NCBI GenBank assembly: GCA_022509105.1
Contig: JAFLTV010000008.1
Coordinates: 1 to 64,000, forward strand
Direction of reading: 5' to 3'
From: Muribaculaceae bacterium
GTDB lineage: Bacteria; Bacteroidota; Bacteroidia; Bacteroidales; Muribaculaceae
Length of the DNA: 64,000 bases
Position 1 is the first letter of the stretch. Each line of letters begins with the position of its first letter. Of this stretch, positions 30,291 through 38,372 are shown piece by piece. Below the pieces are notes generated by a model. It was not told the origin of the DNA. It searched no databases and was given only the letters and a program-made list of their open reading frames with translations. The translations under genes and the position numbers were made by a program.

Positions 30291-31181
30291 TTATGAATTC
30301 TCCGCGTCATCTTTGATATCGTTCAAATCATATCGCCTGAAATATTCATCAGCTACGTTTCGTGCTCTTCCGCTTGCCCTTCCGCGGTTTTGTTTCTCGA
30401 GAAATTCTTCATAAGACCTGACGGCATAATGATTGATTCTGATCACGTCGTGTTGCGGTTTCCGGTCTTTCCATGAAATTTTTATTCTGTTGCCATGAGT
30501 GTCTACGGCCTTTCCGTTGATACGGGCGGCTTCATGGCAACCGATCATGCCGTAAACCCGGAGCGGGTCGAGGATGCTCTTGACATGCCTGTTCAGGGGA
30601 TGATCGCTAAGGGAATGATGACGGAATCTTTCCATCATGGTGCCGGGTTCCTTCTTCACGGCGCCTCCGCTGCCATAAACCAACCAATTAATCTCGACAA
30701 CAGGAGCCCCTTCTTTATCTTTCAGAAACTCAGGGATGCTTTTATGCTTAAGCGGCACTATAAATTCATCCATATCTATATAAGCGAGCCATCGAGTGTC
30801 AAAACGATGACGGGCAATGCAATCGTCATAAGCAGCTATCTGCCTCCGATAGCCTGGAAAATAGGTATAGTCAACTATCCCTTTCTCAATATAAGGTTTA
30901 AGCAACTCTTTAGTATTGTCGGTGCTTTCATTGTCATAAACGTAAAACTTATCGACACCTAGGGAGATATGCCAGTCGAGCCATTCTTTGAAATAAGGGC
31001 CTTCGTCTTTGGCTATGACACAGACACTCAAGTAATGTTCCGGCTTCTTTGCGGAGTGTCTGATTTCTTTTTTAAGTTCCCGGGCATTCCTCAGACCGTA
31101 GCGCAAGATGCCACGCCATCGGTTGCGTGTCATCTTATGGGGAATCATGCCAGCTATTATCTCAGCCAATGCTTTGTTCAT
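30291..31181 (-). CDS. GT92/GT2-like glycosyltransferase
   Basis: 296 residues. The motifs 'VIAKDEGPYFKEWLDWHISL', 'YVYDNESTDNT' and the DxD-type 'YIDMDEFIVP' are those of GT92-related (DUF23) transferases. No membrane segment is seen. It is followed after seven bases by the sulfatase-fold gene and preceded by an AAA ATPase gene. It probably adds a sugar to a cell-surface glycan; acceptor and donor are unknown. Confidence 0.83.
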   Translation of the reverse strand: MNKALAEIIAGMIPHKMTRNRWRGILRYGLRNARELKKEIRHSAKKPEHYLSVCVIAKDEGPYFKEWLDWHISLGVDKFYVYDNESTDNTKELLKPYIEKGIVDYTYFPGYRRQIAAYDDCIARHRFDTRWLAYIDMDEFIVPLKHKSIPEFLKDKEGAPVVEINWLVYGSGGAVKKEPGTMMERFRHHSLSDHPLNRHVKSILDPLRVYGMIGCHEAARINGKAVDTHGNRIKISWKDRKPQHDVIRINHYAVRSYEEFLEKQNRGRASGRARNVADEYFRRYDLNDIKDDAENS

Positions 31182-31185
31182 GATT

Positions 31186-32646
31186 TCAGAATTTAAATAA
31201 TTGTGAAAGTTCTATCTGTTTTTGAGCCAGATCAACATAAGGATTATTTTTAATTCCATTAGCTGTAATGAATGTAACAATAGGATTTTTACGTGTTTTT
31301 GTCGCCTCGAGAAATATATTTAGTTTGTGATTGAATTCCTGATAATATTTTTTTGTGATTATAAATTCCTCGGCAGAATATTTCATTTCGCAAATATTTA
31401 CCACATTATCTTTCCGGTCAATCAACAGATCTATCTGAGCTTTTTCTCCATCAAAAGCCCCGATCCATGAACAAAGACGTGCATCTACTCCTGATATTCC
31501 TAACGCCTCCTTTATCTGGGGTATATGCCACAGACATAATTTCTCAAAGGAAATACCTCTCCATGTATTTAAAGCCGGGGTTCTTAAATTCATCGTCCAG
31601 AAGTTTTCATTATAATATTTATTTTCTTTGATAAACCTCAAATAAAATAATGAAAACAGATCTATCAACTGGTAGAGTGTGTAAGGACTATTTTTATCAG
31701 TCTTTTTTCTGTGGCTGATTTCAAATGGCAAATATGACCTTATGAAGCCACATTCCTCCAATTCCCTTAAAACATTGGTAAAGCCTCCGTTTCCGGTGAT
31801 ATTAAGCTTCTTGATTAATTGCTGACGCGTCATCCCTTTTCCTATCGCTGCCAGATGTTTCACAACGTTTAGATATAAGTCCGGTTTTTTATATATAGAG
31901 GAATAAAGATAATTGAATTCTTTTACCAAAGGCGCATCAGGTGAGAAAAAGAGCCGGTCGATGTTTTTAATCGGGGTCAAATCTTTTTTCATCAACGAAA
32001 AATAGTAAGGAATTCCTCCCATTATCATATAAATTTCTGCAATATCTTTCTTTGAATAATTGAATCCCTTCTCTTTGAAATATAACGATGATTCGTAAAG
32101 ATTGAACGGCTCTATTTTGAACCTGTGAGTTATGCGGCCGTATAGTCCACCTCTATTGCCAATAATTTTATTAAGTATCCAAGAAGTGGCTGAACCACAT
32201 ACAATCAATTTAATATCCGGATGGAAAGCACATCTCACATTCCAGAAATTTTCTAACGCCTGAAGGAAGTAAGATTTCGGAGTGTCCGCCCAAGGCACTT
32301 CATCCAAAAAAATTATTTTATTTTGCTTCTTTGGCAACCCTTCAATAAAATCACCTAATTTTGAAAAGGCTTCAAACCAGGAGGTAAAAGATAAAGGAGA
32401 GGTTTGATTAAATTGTCTGGCGAGCTCGTCAGCAAAATTGGACAGCTGTCTTGATTTGGGAATATTGTCTGAGGCAGTGAAATAGAATGTAAAATCATTG
32501 CAGGCAGCTTCTCTTATCAAAAGCGTTTTGCCAACTCTCCTCCTTCCATATACAACCACAAATTCGGGATTGTTTGAACTAAGCACATCTCTTAATTCTT
32601 TAAGCTGAGTTTGCCTGCCTACAAAAAAGTTTTTATTTGCCTCCAT
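31186..32646 (-). CDS. AAA ATPase of the DUF234/MNS family
   Basis: The chosen start is the ATG at 32646 (MEANKNFFVG), because family members begin close to 'FVGRQTQLKEL'. Walker A is 'GRRRVGKTLLI', Walker B is 'IIFLDEVPWAD' and the sensor region is 'IVCGSATSWILNKI'. The C-terminal half has the nuclease-like DUF234 region, with 'DLLIDRKDNVVNICEMKY' recalling a PD-(D/E)xK core. The function of this family is unknown. The gene is AT-rich compared with the flanking operons and sits beside the hairpin-repeat array, which suggests acquired DNA. Confidence 0.83.
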   Translation of the reverse strand: MEANKNFFVGRQTQLKELRDVLSSNNPEFVVVYGRRRVGKTLLIREAACNDFTFYFTASDNIPKSRQLSNFADELARQFNQTSPLSFTSWFEAFSKLGDFIEGLPKKQNKIIFLDEVPWADTPKSYFLQALENFWNVRCAFHPDIKLIVCGSATSWILNKIIGNRGGLYGRITHRFKIEPFNLYESSLYFKEKGFNYSKKDIAEIYMIMGGIPYYFSLMKKDLTPIKNIDRLFFSPDAPLVKEFNYLYSSIYKKPDLYLNVVKHLAAIGKGMTRQQLIKKLNITGNGGFTNVLRELEECGFIRSYLPFEISHRKKTDKNSPYTLYQLIDLFSLFYLRFIKENKYYNENFWTMNLRTPALNTWRGISFEKLCLWHIPQIKEALGISGVDARLCSWIGAFDGEKAQIDLLIDRKDNVVNICEMKYSAEEFIITKKYYQEFNHKLNIFLEATKTRKNPIVTFITANGIKNNPYVDLAQKQIELSQLFKF

Positions 32647-32704
32647 ACTCTGAGCTCTGATATGAATAATCACGTCAAAGATACCAAAAATATTGTTATT
32701 CTAC

Positions 32705-33029
32705 TAATTATTCCGCGATATTCAGCCCAAGTGTATATTTTTACATACGTTTGGGCTAATTATTCCGCGATATTCGGCCCAAGTGTATATTTTTACATAC
32801 GTTTGGGCTAATTGTTCCGCGATATTCGGCCCAAATGTATATTTTTACATGCATCTGGGCTAATTATTCCGCGATATTCGGCCCAAGTGTGTATTTTTAC
32901 ATACGTTTGGGCTGATTATTCTGCCATATTCGGCCCAAGCGTATATTTTTTACATACGTTTGGGCTAATTATTCTGCGATATTCAGCCCAAGTGTGTGTT
33001 TTTTACTATGGTTAGGATGATTATTCTGC
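32705..33029. repeat. tandem array of 52-bp hairpin units (five full, one decayed, one partial)
   Basis: Units start at 32705, 32757, 32809, 32861, 32913 (53 bp) and 32966, and a partial unit runs into the Stealth stop codon. Each holds a dyad: GCCCAAGTGTAT, a T-rich loop of 8-9 bases, and ATACGTTTGGGC. Substitutions between units 1-5 nearly all keep pairing. The G-T pairs are wobble pairs only if the plus strand is transcribed. Four of the six units also contain TACGTTTG, a match to TAnnTTTG on the plus strand. The array fills the 374 bases between the two flanking minus-strand genes. ORFs through it are repeat artefacts. Confidence 0.95.
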
Positions 33030-34028
33030 TTCAAAACTTGATTTTTCAGGAAGAACGGATTCAAAGGCAGCCCGGATCTCTTCCATCAGTTGTTCATAGT
33101 TTTTTATATTGACATTGTCATTAAGGCAGATAAGAGAGTATTCTTGGGTGCGTATAGCTTTTATAGCCTGTTTGGGCCTCACCATCAGAGGAAACATCTT
33201 GGTGTCGTTGTAGGTGTTATAGGGAGTGAAATTCCCTTCGCATATCTGCCATGTGCGGAACAGTTCCGGAGAATAATCTTTGGAATCCCTGAATCTAAAG
33301 TTTGAAGTGCGTGTCAGTTCTTCGCCTTCGGCCTTCCATACTTCATCAAAGGTTGATTTCAAATATGGCTGTGCGTTATGAGGCACTCTTAAGGTGATGA
33401 ATTTGCCATAAGGCCTTAGAACACGGTTCATCCTGACTTTGCTGCCATAAAGAGGAGAAAACCATTTATCTCTCCATTTATCCATCACTTCTTTTTTATC
33501 AAAATTCCGATTTATGAGCCGGATATTATTTTTGAGTTTCTTATACCATTGCGACCATCCCGGATTATATTGGAAGACAGCTATATCGCAAGGCAGCCCG
33601 TTTTGAAAAAAGCGTTGGGGAGGAGTGGGACGGATGATATAGAAATCATCATTGAAATAGACAAATCTGTCGGACAGCCCCGGGATTCGATACATGTATC
33701 TTTCAATTACAGTTGAATTGAAAGTGGGTAGGAATTTTTCAGGAATAAAATCTTTGTGGGCCACAAGGTTAAGCTTCGGATTGGCGGTGTCGAGCCACTC
33801 GGGCACTTGCCCTGTTGTTATAAAATGGATTTTCCTGACCCAGGGGGCAAATTTCTCAACGCCGCGAAACCAATATCTAAGGAACCCGGAATCCCTGAAG
33901 CGGGCATCTGAAACTCCGTTTCTTTCTATATCCGGTTTTCCGGAATATTTTGCGAATGTTTTTTGCCACTCCGGGTCATCCATATTAACCCAGGTTACAA
34001 CAAAATCTATTTCATCCCTTTTTTCCAT
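33021..34028 (-). CDS. Stealth family sugar-phosphate transferase
   Basis: Start chosen at the ATG at 34028 (MEKRDEIDFVVTWVN), because Stealth conserved region 1 is the 'VVTWVN' that follows. Region 2 shows 'FRDSGFLRYWFRGVEKFAPW' and 'IHFITTGQVPEWL', region 3 'RFVYFNDDFYIIRP', region 4 'VPHNAQPYL'. Stealth proteins move a hexose-1-phosphate onto capsule or exopolysaccharide. The stop codon falls inside the first bases of a hairpin repeat unit. The first 30 codons and the promoter region are duplicated in decayed form at 38.2 kb. Confidence 0.9.
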   Translation of the reverse strand: MEKRDEIDFVVTWVNMDDPEWQKTFAKYSGKPDIERNGVSDARFRDSGFLRYWFRGVEKFAPWVRKIHFITTGQVPEWLDTANPKLNLVAHKDFIPEKFLPTFNSTVIERYMYRIPGLSDRFVYFNDDFYIIRPTPPQRFFQNGLPCDIAVFQYNPGWSQWYKKLKNNIRLINRNFDKKEVMDKWRDKWFSPLYGSKVRMNRVLRPYGKFITLRVPHNAQPYLKSTFDEVWKAEGEELTRTSNFRFRDSKDYSPELFRTWQICEGNFTPYNTYNDTKMFPLMVRPKQAIKAIRTQEYSLICLNDNVNIKNYEQLMEEIRAAFESVLPEKSSFEAE

Positions 34029-34088
34029 TTGTTTAATATGGCTGTCAGGTTGAGCGGGTCTCAAACTGACGGATTGAGAATCTGTATG

Positions 34089-34096
34089 CAAATTTA
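34089..34096 (-). promoter_or_regulatory. -7 element for the Stealth gene
   Basis: TAAATTTG on the minus strand, 60 bases before the chosen ATG. The same element is kept in the second copy at 38319-38326. The opposing plus-strand element is damaged here (TAATTTTT in place of TAATTTTG). Confidence 0.5.
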
Positions 34097-34108
34097 ATTA
34101 ATTTTTAT

Positions 34109-34323
34109 CCCGGATAAGCCTCTTAAGAAAAATAAAAAAGATAGAAGGAGAATTTTACCGTTTCGTAAGCGACCGGATCGAAGAGACCCACAAGCTTCTT
34201 CAAATATCAGACAAAGAAACCAAGAGAAGAATGATAGTGGTTAATTATGAAGGAATCAACAATTCTATAGAGAATGGGAGGTGGGCTGTGATTTTTATGG
34301 GCAATTACAACAATTGGGAATAA
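34109..34323 (+). pseudogene. remnant of the lipid A-type acyltransferase gene
   Basis: The sequence matches codons from about residue 51 to residue 122 of the intact acyltransferase at 38373-39221, for example in 'NYEGINNSIENG' versus 'NYEEINNSIEKG'. About 190 bases with the start codon and N-terminus are deleted, one extra A shifts the frame near 34127, and a TAA ends the frame at 34323. The catalytic histidine of the HX4E motif is Asn here ('MGNYNNWE'). The rest of the gene is missing. It is a clear relic, preceded by the duplicated Stealth promoter region. Confidence 0.88.
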
Positions 34324-34433
34324 GAGAAGGACCTCAGTCGGTAGAGTTTAATGATATATAAAAGTTTTATGCCGTCAGAAAACAGAATTTATCATTTTTG
34401 TTCAGTGATATAAAACAAATTTTGGTTAAAATG

Positions 34434-34464
34434 TTTGCTGATACTTAACTTTATATTATCTTTG
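34434..34464 (+). promoter_or_regulatory. promoter of the DUF4143 ATPase gene
   Basis: TTTG (34434-34437), 19 bases, TATCTTTG (34457-34464): an exact match to the Bacteroidota promoter consensus. The ATG follows 14 bases later. Confidence 0.75.
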
Positions 34465-34478
34465 AGAAAAAATTAAAG

Positions 34479-35735
34479 ATGGATAAAGGTATATTGAGGG
34501 AAATATTACTTGAAAATCAACGAATGATTCCCCAAATAAAATTAGTCAGGCGAGATTTTACATTTGAAAGAAACGGAAATTATGTGCTGACGGGCGTAAG
34601 GCAAGCGGGAAAATCATTTCTGCTTTATCAAAGAATTTTGCAGATTCTGGAAGAAGGTCATTCTATAGAGGAGATTGCTTTTATAAATTTTGATGATGAA
34701 CGACTGTTCAAAATGGAAGTTTCCGAACTAAATTCCATCATAGAAGCATATAGAAGTCTTTTTAGCCATACTCCAATATTATTTTTTGATGAAATTCAGA
34801 ATATAGAGGGCTGGGAACACTTTGCCAGAAGATTAGCTAATGAAAAATATAGAGTTTATATAACCGGCAGTAATGCCAAAATGTTAAGTCGGGAGGTTGC
34901 AACTGTGTTAGGTGGCCGATACTTTACTAATATGGTTTTTCCATATTCGTTTGAAGAATATCTAAGAGCCTCCGACATTGAATTAAAGAAACATTGGCAA
35001 TATGGAAAAACCGCAGATGAGATTAATAGAATTTTCGCTGAATATTTTATATATGGAGGTTTCCCGGAAATCTTGAAATATCAAGATAAGCGTGGCTGGC
35101 TTAATACTCTTTTTGACCGTATTTATTTCAGTGATATGGTGGTGAGAAATAATGTCAGAAATGAAGAAGGGTTAAGAATGACTGTTAAACGATTGGCAGA
35201 AAATGTCAAACAACCGGTATCTTATGGTAGAATTTCAAATCTTATCAAAGCCACCGGCCTCTCTTCTTCACCGGCTTCTGTTTTAGACTATGTGAAATTC
35301 ATGAGAGAGTCTTGTATGATTTTTTCCATAGAAAACTATAGGTCTAAATTTGTGGAGAAAGAAACTGTAAAGAAACATTATTTCGTGGATAACGGTTTGT
35401 TGAATATTTTCTTGTTGAATGCCGAAACCTCTTTACTTGAAAACATTTGCGCCATACATCTTTATAGAAAATTTGAAAAAGATCTTTATTATTTCAAGAT
35501 GAATGAAGAGGTAGATTTCTATATACCTTCACAAGGATTGGGTATTCAGGTGGCTTATTCTTTGCGAGAATCAAGTGTTATTGAGAGGGAAGTGAAGGGA
35601 TTAAAACTACTCCATGAAAAGTATCCTTTAAATAAAATGTTGATAATTACCAGAGATGAAAAGGATGAAATAGTCTTAAACGATGAAATAAAGATTGAGG
35701 TTATTCCGGTGTGGCAATGGTTATTGGAAGAATAA
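34479..35735 (+). CDS. AAA ATPase with DUF4143 domain
   Basis: 418 residues. Walker A 'GVRQAGKSFLLYQ', Walker B 'ILFFDEIQNIEGWE' and 'YITGSNAKMLSREVATVLGGR' identify the AAA_14/DUF4143 family. The C-terminal DUF4143 part has a nuclease-like core ('DLYYFKMNEEVDFYI'). Function in this family is unknown. It has a textbook promoter and is the only plus-strand gene of the 3.8-kb segment between the two direct repeats. AT-rich. Confidence 0.87.
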   Translation: MDKGILREILLENQRMIPQIKLVRRDFTFERNGNYVLTGVRQAGKSFLLYQRILQILEEGHSIEEIAFINFDDERLFKMEVSELNSIIEAYRSLFSHTPILFFDEIQNIEGWEHFARRLANEKYRVYITGSNAKMLSREVATVLGGRYFTNMVFPYSFEEYLRASDIELKKHWQYGKTADEINRIFAEYFIYGGFPEILKYQDKRGWLNTLFDRIYFSDMVVRNNVRNEEGLRMTVKRLAENVKQPVSYGRISNLIKATGLSSSPASVLDYVKFMRESCMIFSIENYRSKFVEKETVKKHYFVDNGLLNIFLLNAETSLLENICAIHLYRKFEKDLYYFKMNEEVDFYIPSQGLGIQVAYSLRESSVIEREVKGLKLLHEKYPLNKMLIITRDEKDEIVLNDEIKIEVIPVWQWLLEE

Positions 35736-35794
35736 AAATTTATTGCTGTCAGCTAAAACTAAAGAGAATAAATTTTATTGAGCACAATCGCTGA

Positions 35795-35950
35795 ATTAAA
35801 GGGGCTGATTCAGGAAGTTTAGAGGTTGAGTTAATACATGAAGGTAATTCCCACTATTGGAGCCAGACCGGAGAAACTCCATTAACGTTTTATGGAGTTT
35901 TGCAGGATAGAAAGCAGAAGATTGGTTATGAGTGTGTTCCTTATTTATGA
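35795..35950 (+). pseudogene. gene fragment of unknown origin
   Basis: An open frame of about 50 codons starts directly after a TGA without a start codon and ends at a TGA overlapping the glf stop. The peptide, with 'HYWSQTGETPLTFYG', looks like a natural protein end, but I do not recognise it. It may be the 3' end of a gene lost when this segment was assembled. Confidence 0.3.
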
Positions 35951-37081
35951 AAATAAGCTTAAGACTTTTGAAATCAGAGGCGCCATATCATAATACTTAT
36001 ATTCGGCAAGCCTTCCTCCAAAAATCACTTTTTCTTCCTGATCCGCCAATAATTTATATTTCTGATAAAGCATCTCATTTTTTTCATCATTAATTGGATA
36101 AAAAGGCTCCAATCCTTCTTTATATTCGGAGGGATATTCCCGGGATATCACAGTCTTGGAAATATCATATATCTCATTGCCAAAAAATTCGAAATGCTTA
36201 TGTTCTATAATTCTGGTGAAAGGTTTTTTTAATGAAGAGTAATTCACCACTGCATTTCCCTGATAATTAGGGTGATTTAGAATTTCAGTTTCAAATCTTA
36301 AAGTCCGGTATTCAAGTTTTCCGAATTTATATTCATAAAATTCGTCAATCTTGCCCGTAAAGACTATATTTTTTGCAATTTTTTCCCAATAATTCCTATT
36401 ATCAAAGAAATTACAATCCACTTTTACATCACTACCATCCAATAATCCGGAAATCAATCTGTTGTATCCCCCTATCGGTATCCCTTGGTATTTATCATTA
36501 AAATAATTGTTATCAAATGTAAATCTCACCGGCAATCTTTTTATGATAAAAGGAGGAAGCTTCACACAAGAACGACCCCATTGTTTTTCAGTATATTCCT
36601 TTATAAGCGTTTCATAAATATCCTTCCCTACCAACAATAAAGCCTGTTCCTCCAGATTTCTTGGCTCATCTATCCCACTCTTTAAAAGTAGATTTTTAGC
36701 ATCTTTTCTTTGTTCTTCAATTATAGATAATGCTTCTTCAGGACGAGCAACTCCCCACAACTGATAAAAGGTATTCATATTGAAAGGAAGGTTATATATT
36801 TTCCCATCATCTGTTATAGCTATAGGTCTATTGGTAAATCTGTTGAATGGTACTATATTATTGACAAAATCCCAAACCTTCTTTTCTGATGTATGAAATA
36901 TATGGGCACCATATTTATGAACATTAATACCATCAATATTTTCACAATATAAATTTCCTCCCGGATGAGGACGTTTATCAATCACCAAACATTTCTTACC
37001 GGCTTTTTTTGTTGCAAGGTATGCGTAAGCGGATCCAAAAAGTCCGGATCCTACTATCAGGTAATCATAATAAATAGCCAT
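35945..37081 (-). CDS. glf: UDP-galactopyranose mutase
   Basis: 378 residues, typical length. The FAD-binding 'IVGSGLFGSAYAYLA', the 'HKYGAHIFHTSEKKVW' block, 'YTEKQWGR' and 'RLPVRFTFDNNYFND' are all Glf signatures. It converts UDP-galactopyranose to UDP-galactofuranose, the donor for galactofuranose in surface glycans. Eight bases separate it from the upstream WbbI-like transferase, a natural pathway pair. The gene is AT-rich. Confidence 0.96.
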   Translation of the reverse strand: MAIYYDYLIVGSGLFGSAYAYLATKKAGKKCLVIDKRPHPGGNLYCENIDGINVHKYGAHIFHTSEKKVWDFVNNIVPFNRFTNRPIAITDDGKIYNLPFNMNTFYQLWGVARPEEALSIIEEQRKDAKNLLLKSGIDEPRNLEEQALLLVGKDIYETLIKEYTEKQWGRSCVKLPPFIIKRLPVRFTFDNNYFNDKYQGIPIGGYNRLISGLLDGSDVKVDCNFFDNRNYWEKIAKNIVFTGKIDEFYEYKFGKLEYRTLRFETEILNHPNYQGNAVVNYSSLKKPFTRIIEHKHFEFFGNEIYDISKTVISREYPSEYKEGLEPFYPINDEKNEMLYQKYKLLADQEEKVIFGGRLAEYKYYDMAPLISKVLSLFS

Positions 37082-37089
37082 AACACAGA

Positions 37090-38115
37090 TTAATCTTCCG
37101 AAATTTTAGTTGACATTTCTTTCAGGGCTTTCTTTAAAAAATAACCTTCGAGCACCTTCTTTCGAATTGGCGAGACATTGTTTTTAATATGATGATAGTC
37201 TTCTTCCGATAAGGACAATAGTTTTGATTCTATTTCCTGCAAGGAATTGATTGTTATACCAATTTTGTGGTCTTTAACAAAATCAGCCACAGCAGATTCT
37301 TCTGAAACTATGACAGGCAATCCTGCAGAAAGATACATAGACAATTTGTGTGGCGAGATATATCGAAGATATTCACCCAATATACCATCATTATTTTCAG
37401 TGGAATCACCATCCCATATCAATCCGAAATTAGAATCCAGATGTTTGTGTAAATCTTCAGGATGATAACAACCTGAATATTCAACTCCCTTCCCAAAATT
37501 TAGATTATCTCCTTTAATTCCGAACAGCTTTAATTTAATAAAGTCAAAATGACATTGATTTAAGAAAGCACTTTTTGCTAAGTTCCCCACGAAAGCTATT
37601 CTTATATTTTTTTTATCAAACTCGGGTATGGGTATTTCAGAAACCGTAGGTTTGGCTATATAATCGAATAATTCAAGACATGATATCCGGCCCTCCTTGT
37701 TTATTCCCTCCTTGACAAGCCATTCTTTCATCTTGTTGTTATGGCAAATCAAATAATCTGCATGTTTGAGATATTTTAAATCATTTTTCCTCTTGAATCG
37801 TAAATAATTAATGTCATGGATCAATATTACAGTTTTATTCCTTTTTAACTTAGCAAGTTTAAATTTCCATCCGAGATTGTGTTGAGGAAATTGGAACAAT
37901 ACAATTTTTCCTACAGGCATTCTTATAATTCCTATAAGATTGGATACAAATGTCCTGAATGTTCCTAAATAGTTATTAATAGTGGAAGGGGATAAACCCA
38001 AGTTTAGATATCCATATTCTTTAAGGATTACTTCCGCGTCAAGTTTAGCCTTAGAGGAAGCCGTGAATGGATTATTATAATTCTTGGAGATATAGTATCC
38101 TGAAGCTGGCTTCAT
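37090..38115 (-). CDS. WbbI-like glycosyltransferase, probably a galactofuranosyltransferase
   Basis: 341 residues. The order matches the WbbI type: 'YYISKNYNN' at the start, 'VLFQFPQHNLGWKFKL', 'ILIHDINYLRF', 'DYLICHNNKMKEWL', 'RIAFVGNLAKSAFL' and a C-terminal donor-site 'SPHKLSMYLSAGLPVIV'. It is a GT-B enzyme without membrane helices. The use of UDP-galactofuranose is inferred from similarity to that class and from glf downstream. Its promoter may be the duplicated element at 38319-38326. Confidence 0.8.
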   Translation of the reverse strand: MKPASGYYISKNYNNPFTASSKAKLDAEVILKEYGYLNLGLSPSTINNYLGTFRTFVSNLIGIIRMPVGKIVLFQFPQHNLGWKFKLAKLKRNKTVILIHDINYLRFKRKNDLKYLKHADYLICHNNKMKEWLVKEGINKEGRISCLELFDYIAKPTVSEIPIPEFDKKNIRIAFVGNLAKSAFLNQCHFDFIKLKLFGIKGDNLNFGKGVEYSGCYHPEDLHKHLDSNFGLIWDGDSTENNDGILGEYLRYISPHKLSMYLSAGLPVIVSEESAVADFVKDHKIGITINSLQEIESKLLSLSEEDYHHIKNNVSPIRKKVLEGYFLKKALKEMSTKISED

Positions 38116-38173
38116 TAAAAAATTTCTTTAAATATTATTTTTCTAAATTGATAAATCTCAGATGAAGATTTTT

Positions 38174-38318
38174 TCCGGAATATTTTGCGTAAGTTTTTGC
38201 CATTCCGTGTCGTCTATGAGCACCTTGGTTGTAACAAAATCTATCTACACTTTTTTATTGGTTTCATATGGCTGTCAGATTGAACGGCTCTCAAGCTGAC
38301 AGATTGAGAAATTGTCTG
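38174..38318 (-). pseudogene. decayed 5' end of a second Stealth gene
   Basis: This stretch aligns with 33939-34088, that is the first 30 or so codons and leader of the Stealth gene. Shared blocks include CCGGAATATTTTGCG, ACAAAATCTAT and ATATGGCTGTCAG. Several substitutions and indels remove the start and frame, and nothing of the gene beyond codon 30 remains. Together with the relic at 34109-34323 it shows that the divergent Stealth/acyltransferase pair was duplicated and then lost reciprocally. Confidence 0.85.
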
Positions 38319-38336
38319 CAAATTTAATTAATTTTG
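38319..38336. promoter_or_regulatory. overlapping divergent -7 elements of the second copy
   Basis: TAAATTTG on the minus strand (38319-38326) and TAATTTTG on the plus strand (38329-38336). The plus element lies 36 bases before the acyltransferase start. The minus element now points through the Stealth relic toward the WbbI-like and glf genes. Confidence 0.5.
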
Positions 38337-38372
38337 TAACTACTTTCACATTTCCGACCTTTTATACAGATT

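Noticed and set aside
32611-33015. ORFs 32611-32811 and 32812-33015 with repeated 'YSAQV' peptides
   Set aside because: They are translations of the 52-bp repeat in a chance open frame; no start region or protein features support them.
32705-33029. CRISPR array
   Set aside because: Units are joined head to tail without unique spacers, the whole 52-bp unit is conserved, and no cas genes are present.
34092-34478. Empty intergenic spacer between Stealth and the DUF4143 gene
   Set aside because: Comparison with 38373-39221 shows it holds an acyltransferase relic, so it is annotated as a pseudogene.
31186-35735. Recognised phage-defence system
   Set aside because: The DUF234 and DUF4143 ATPases are of unknown function and no restriction, Abi or other named defence genes accompany them.
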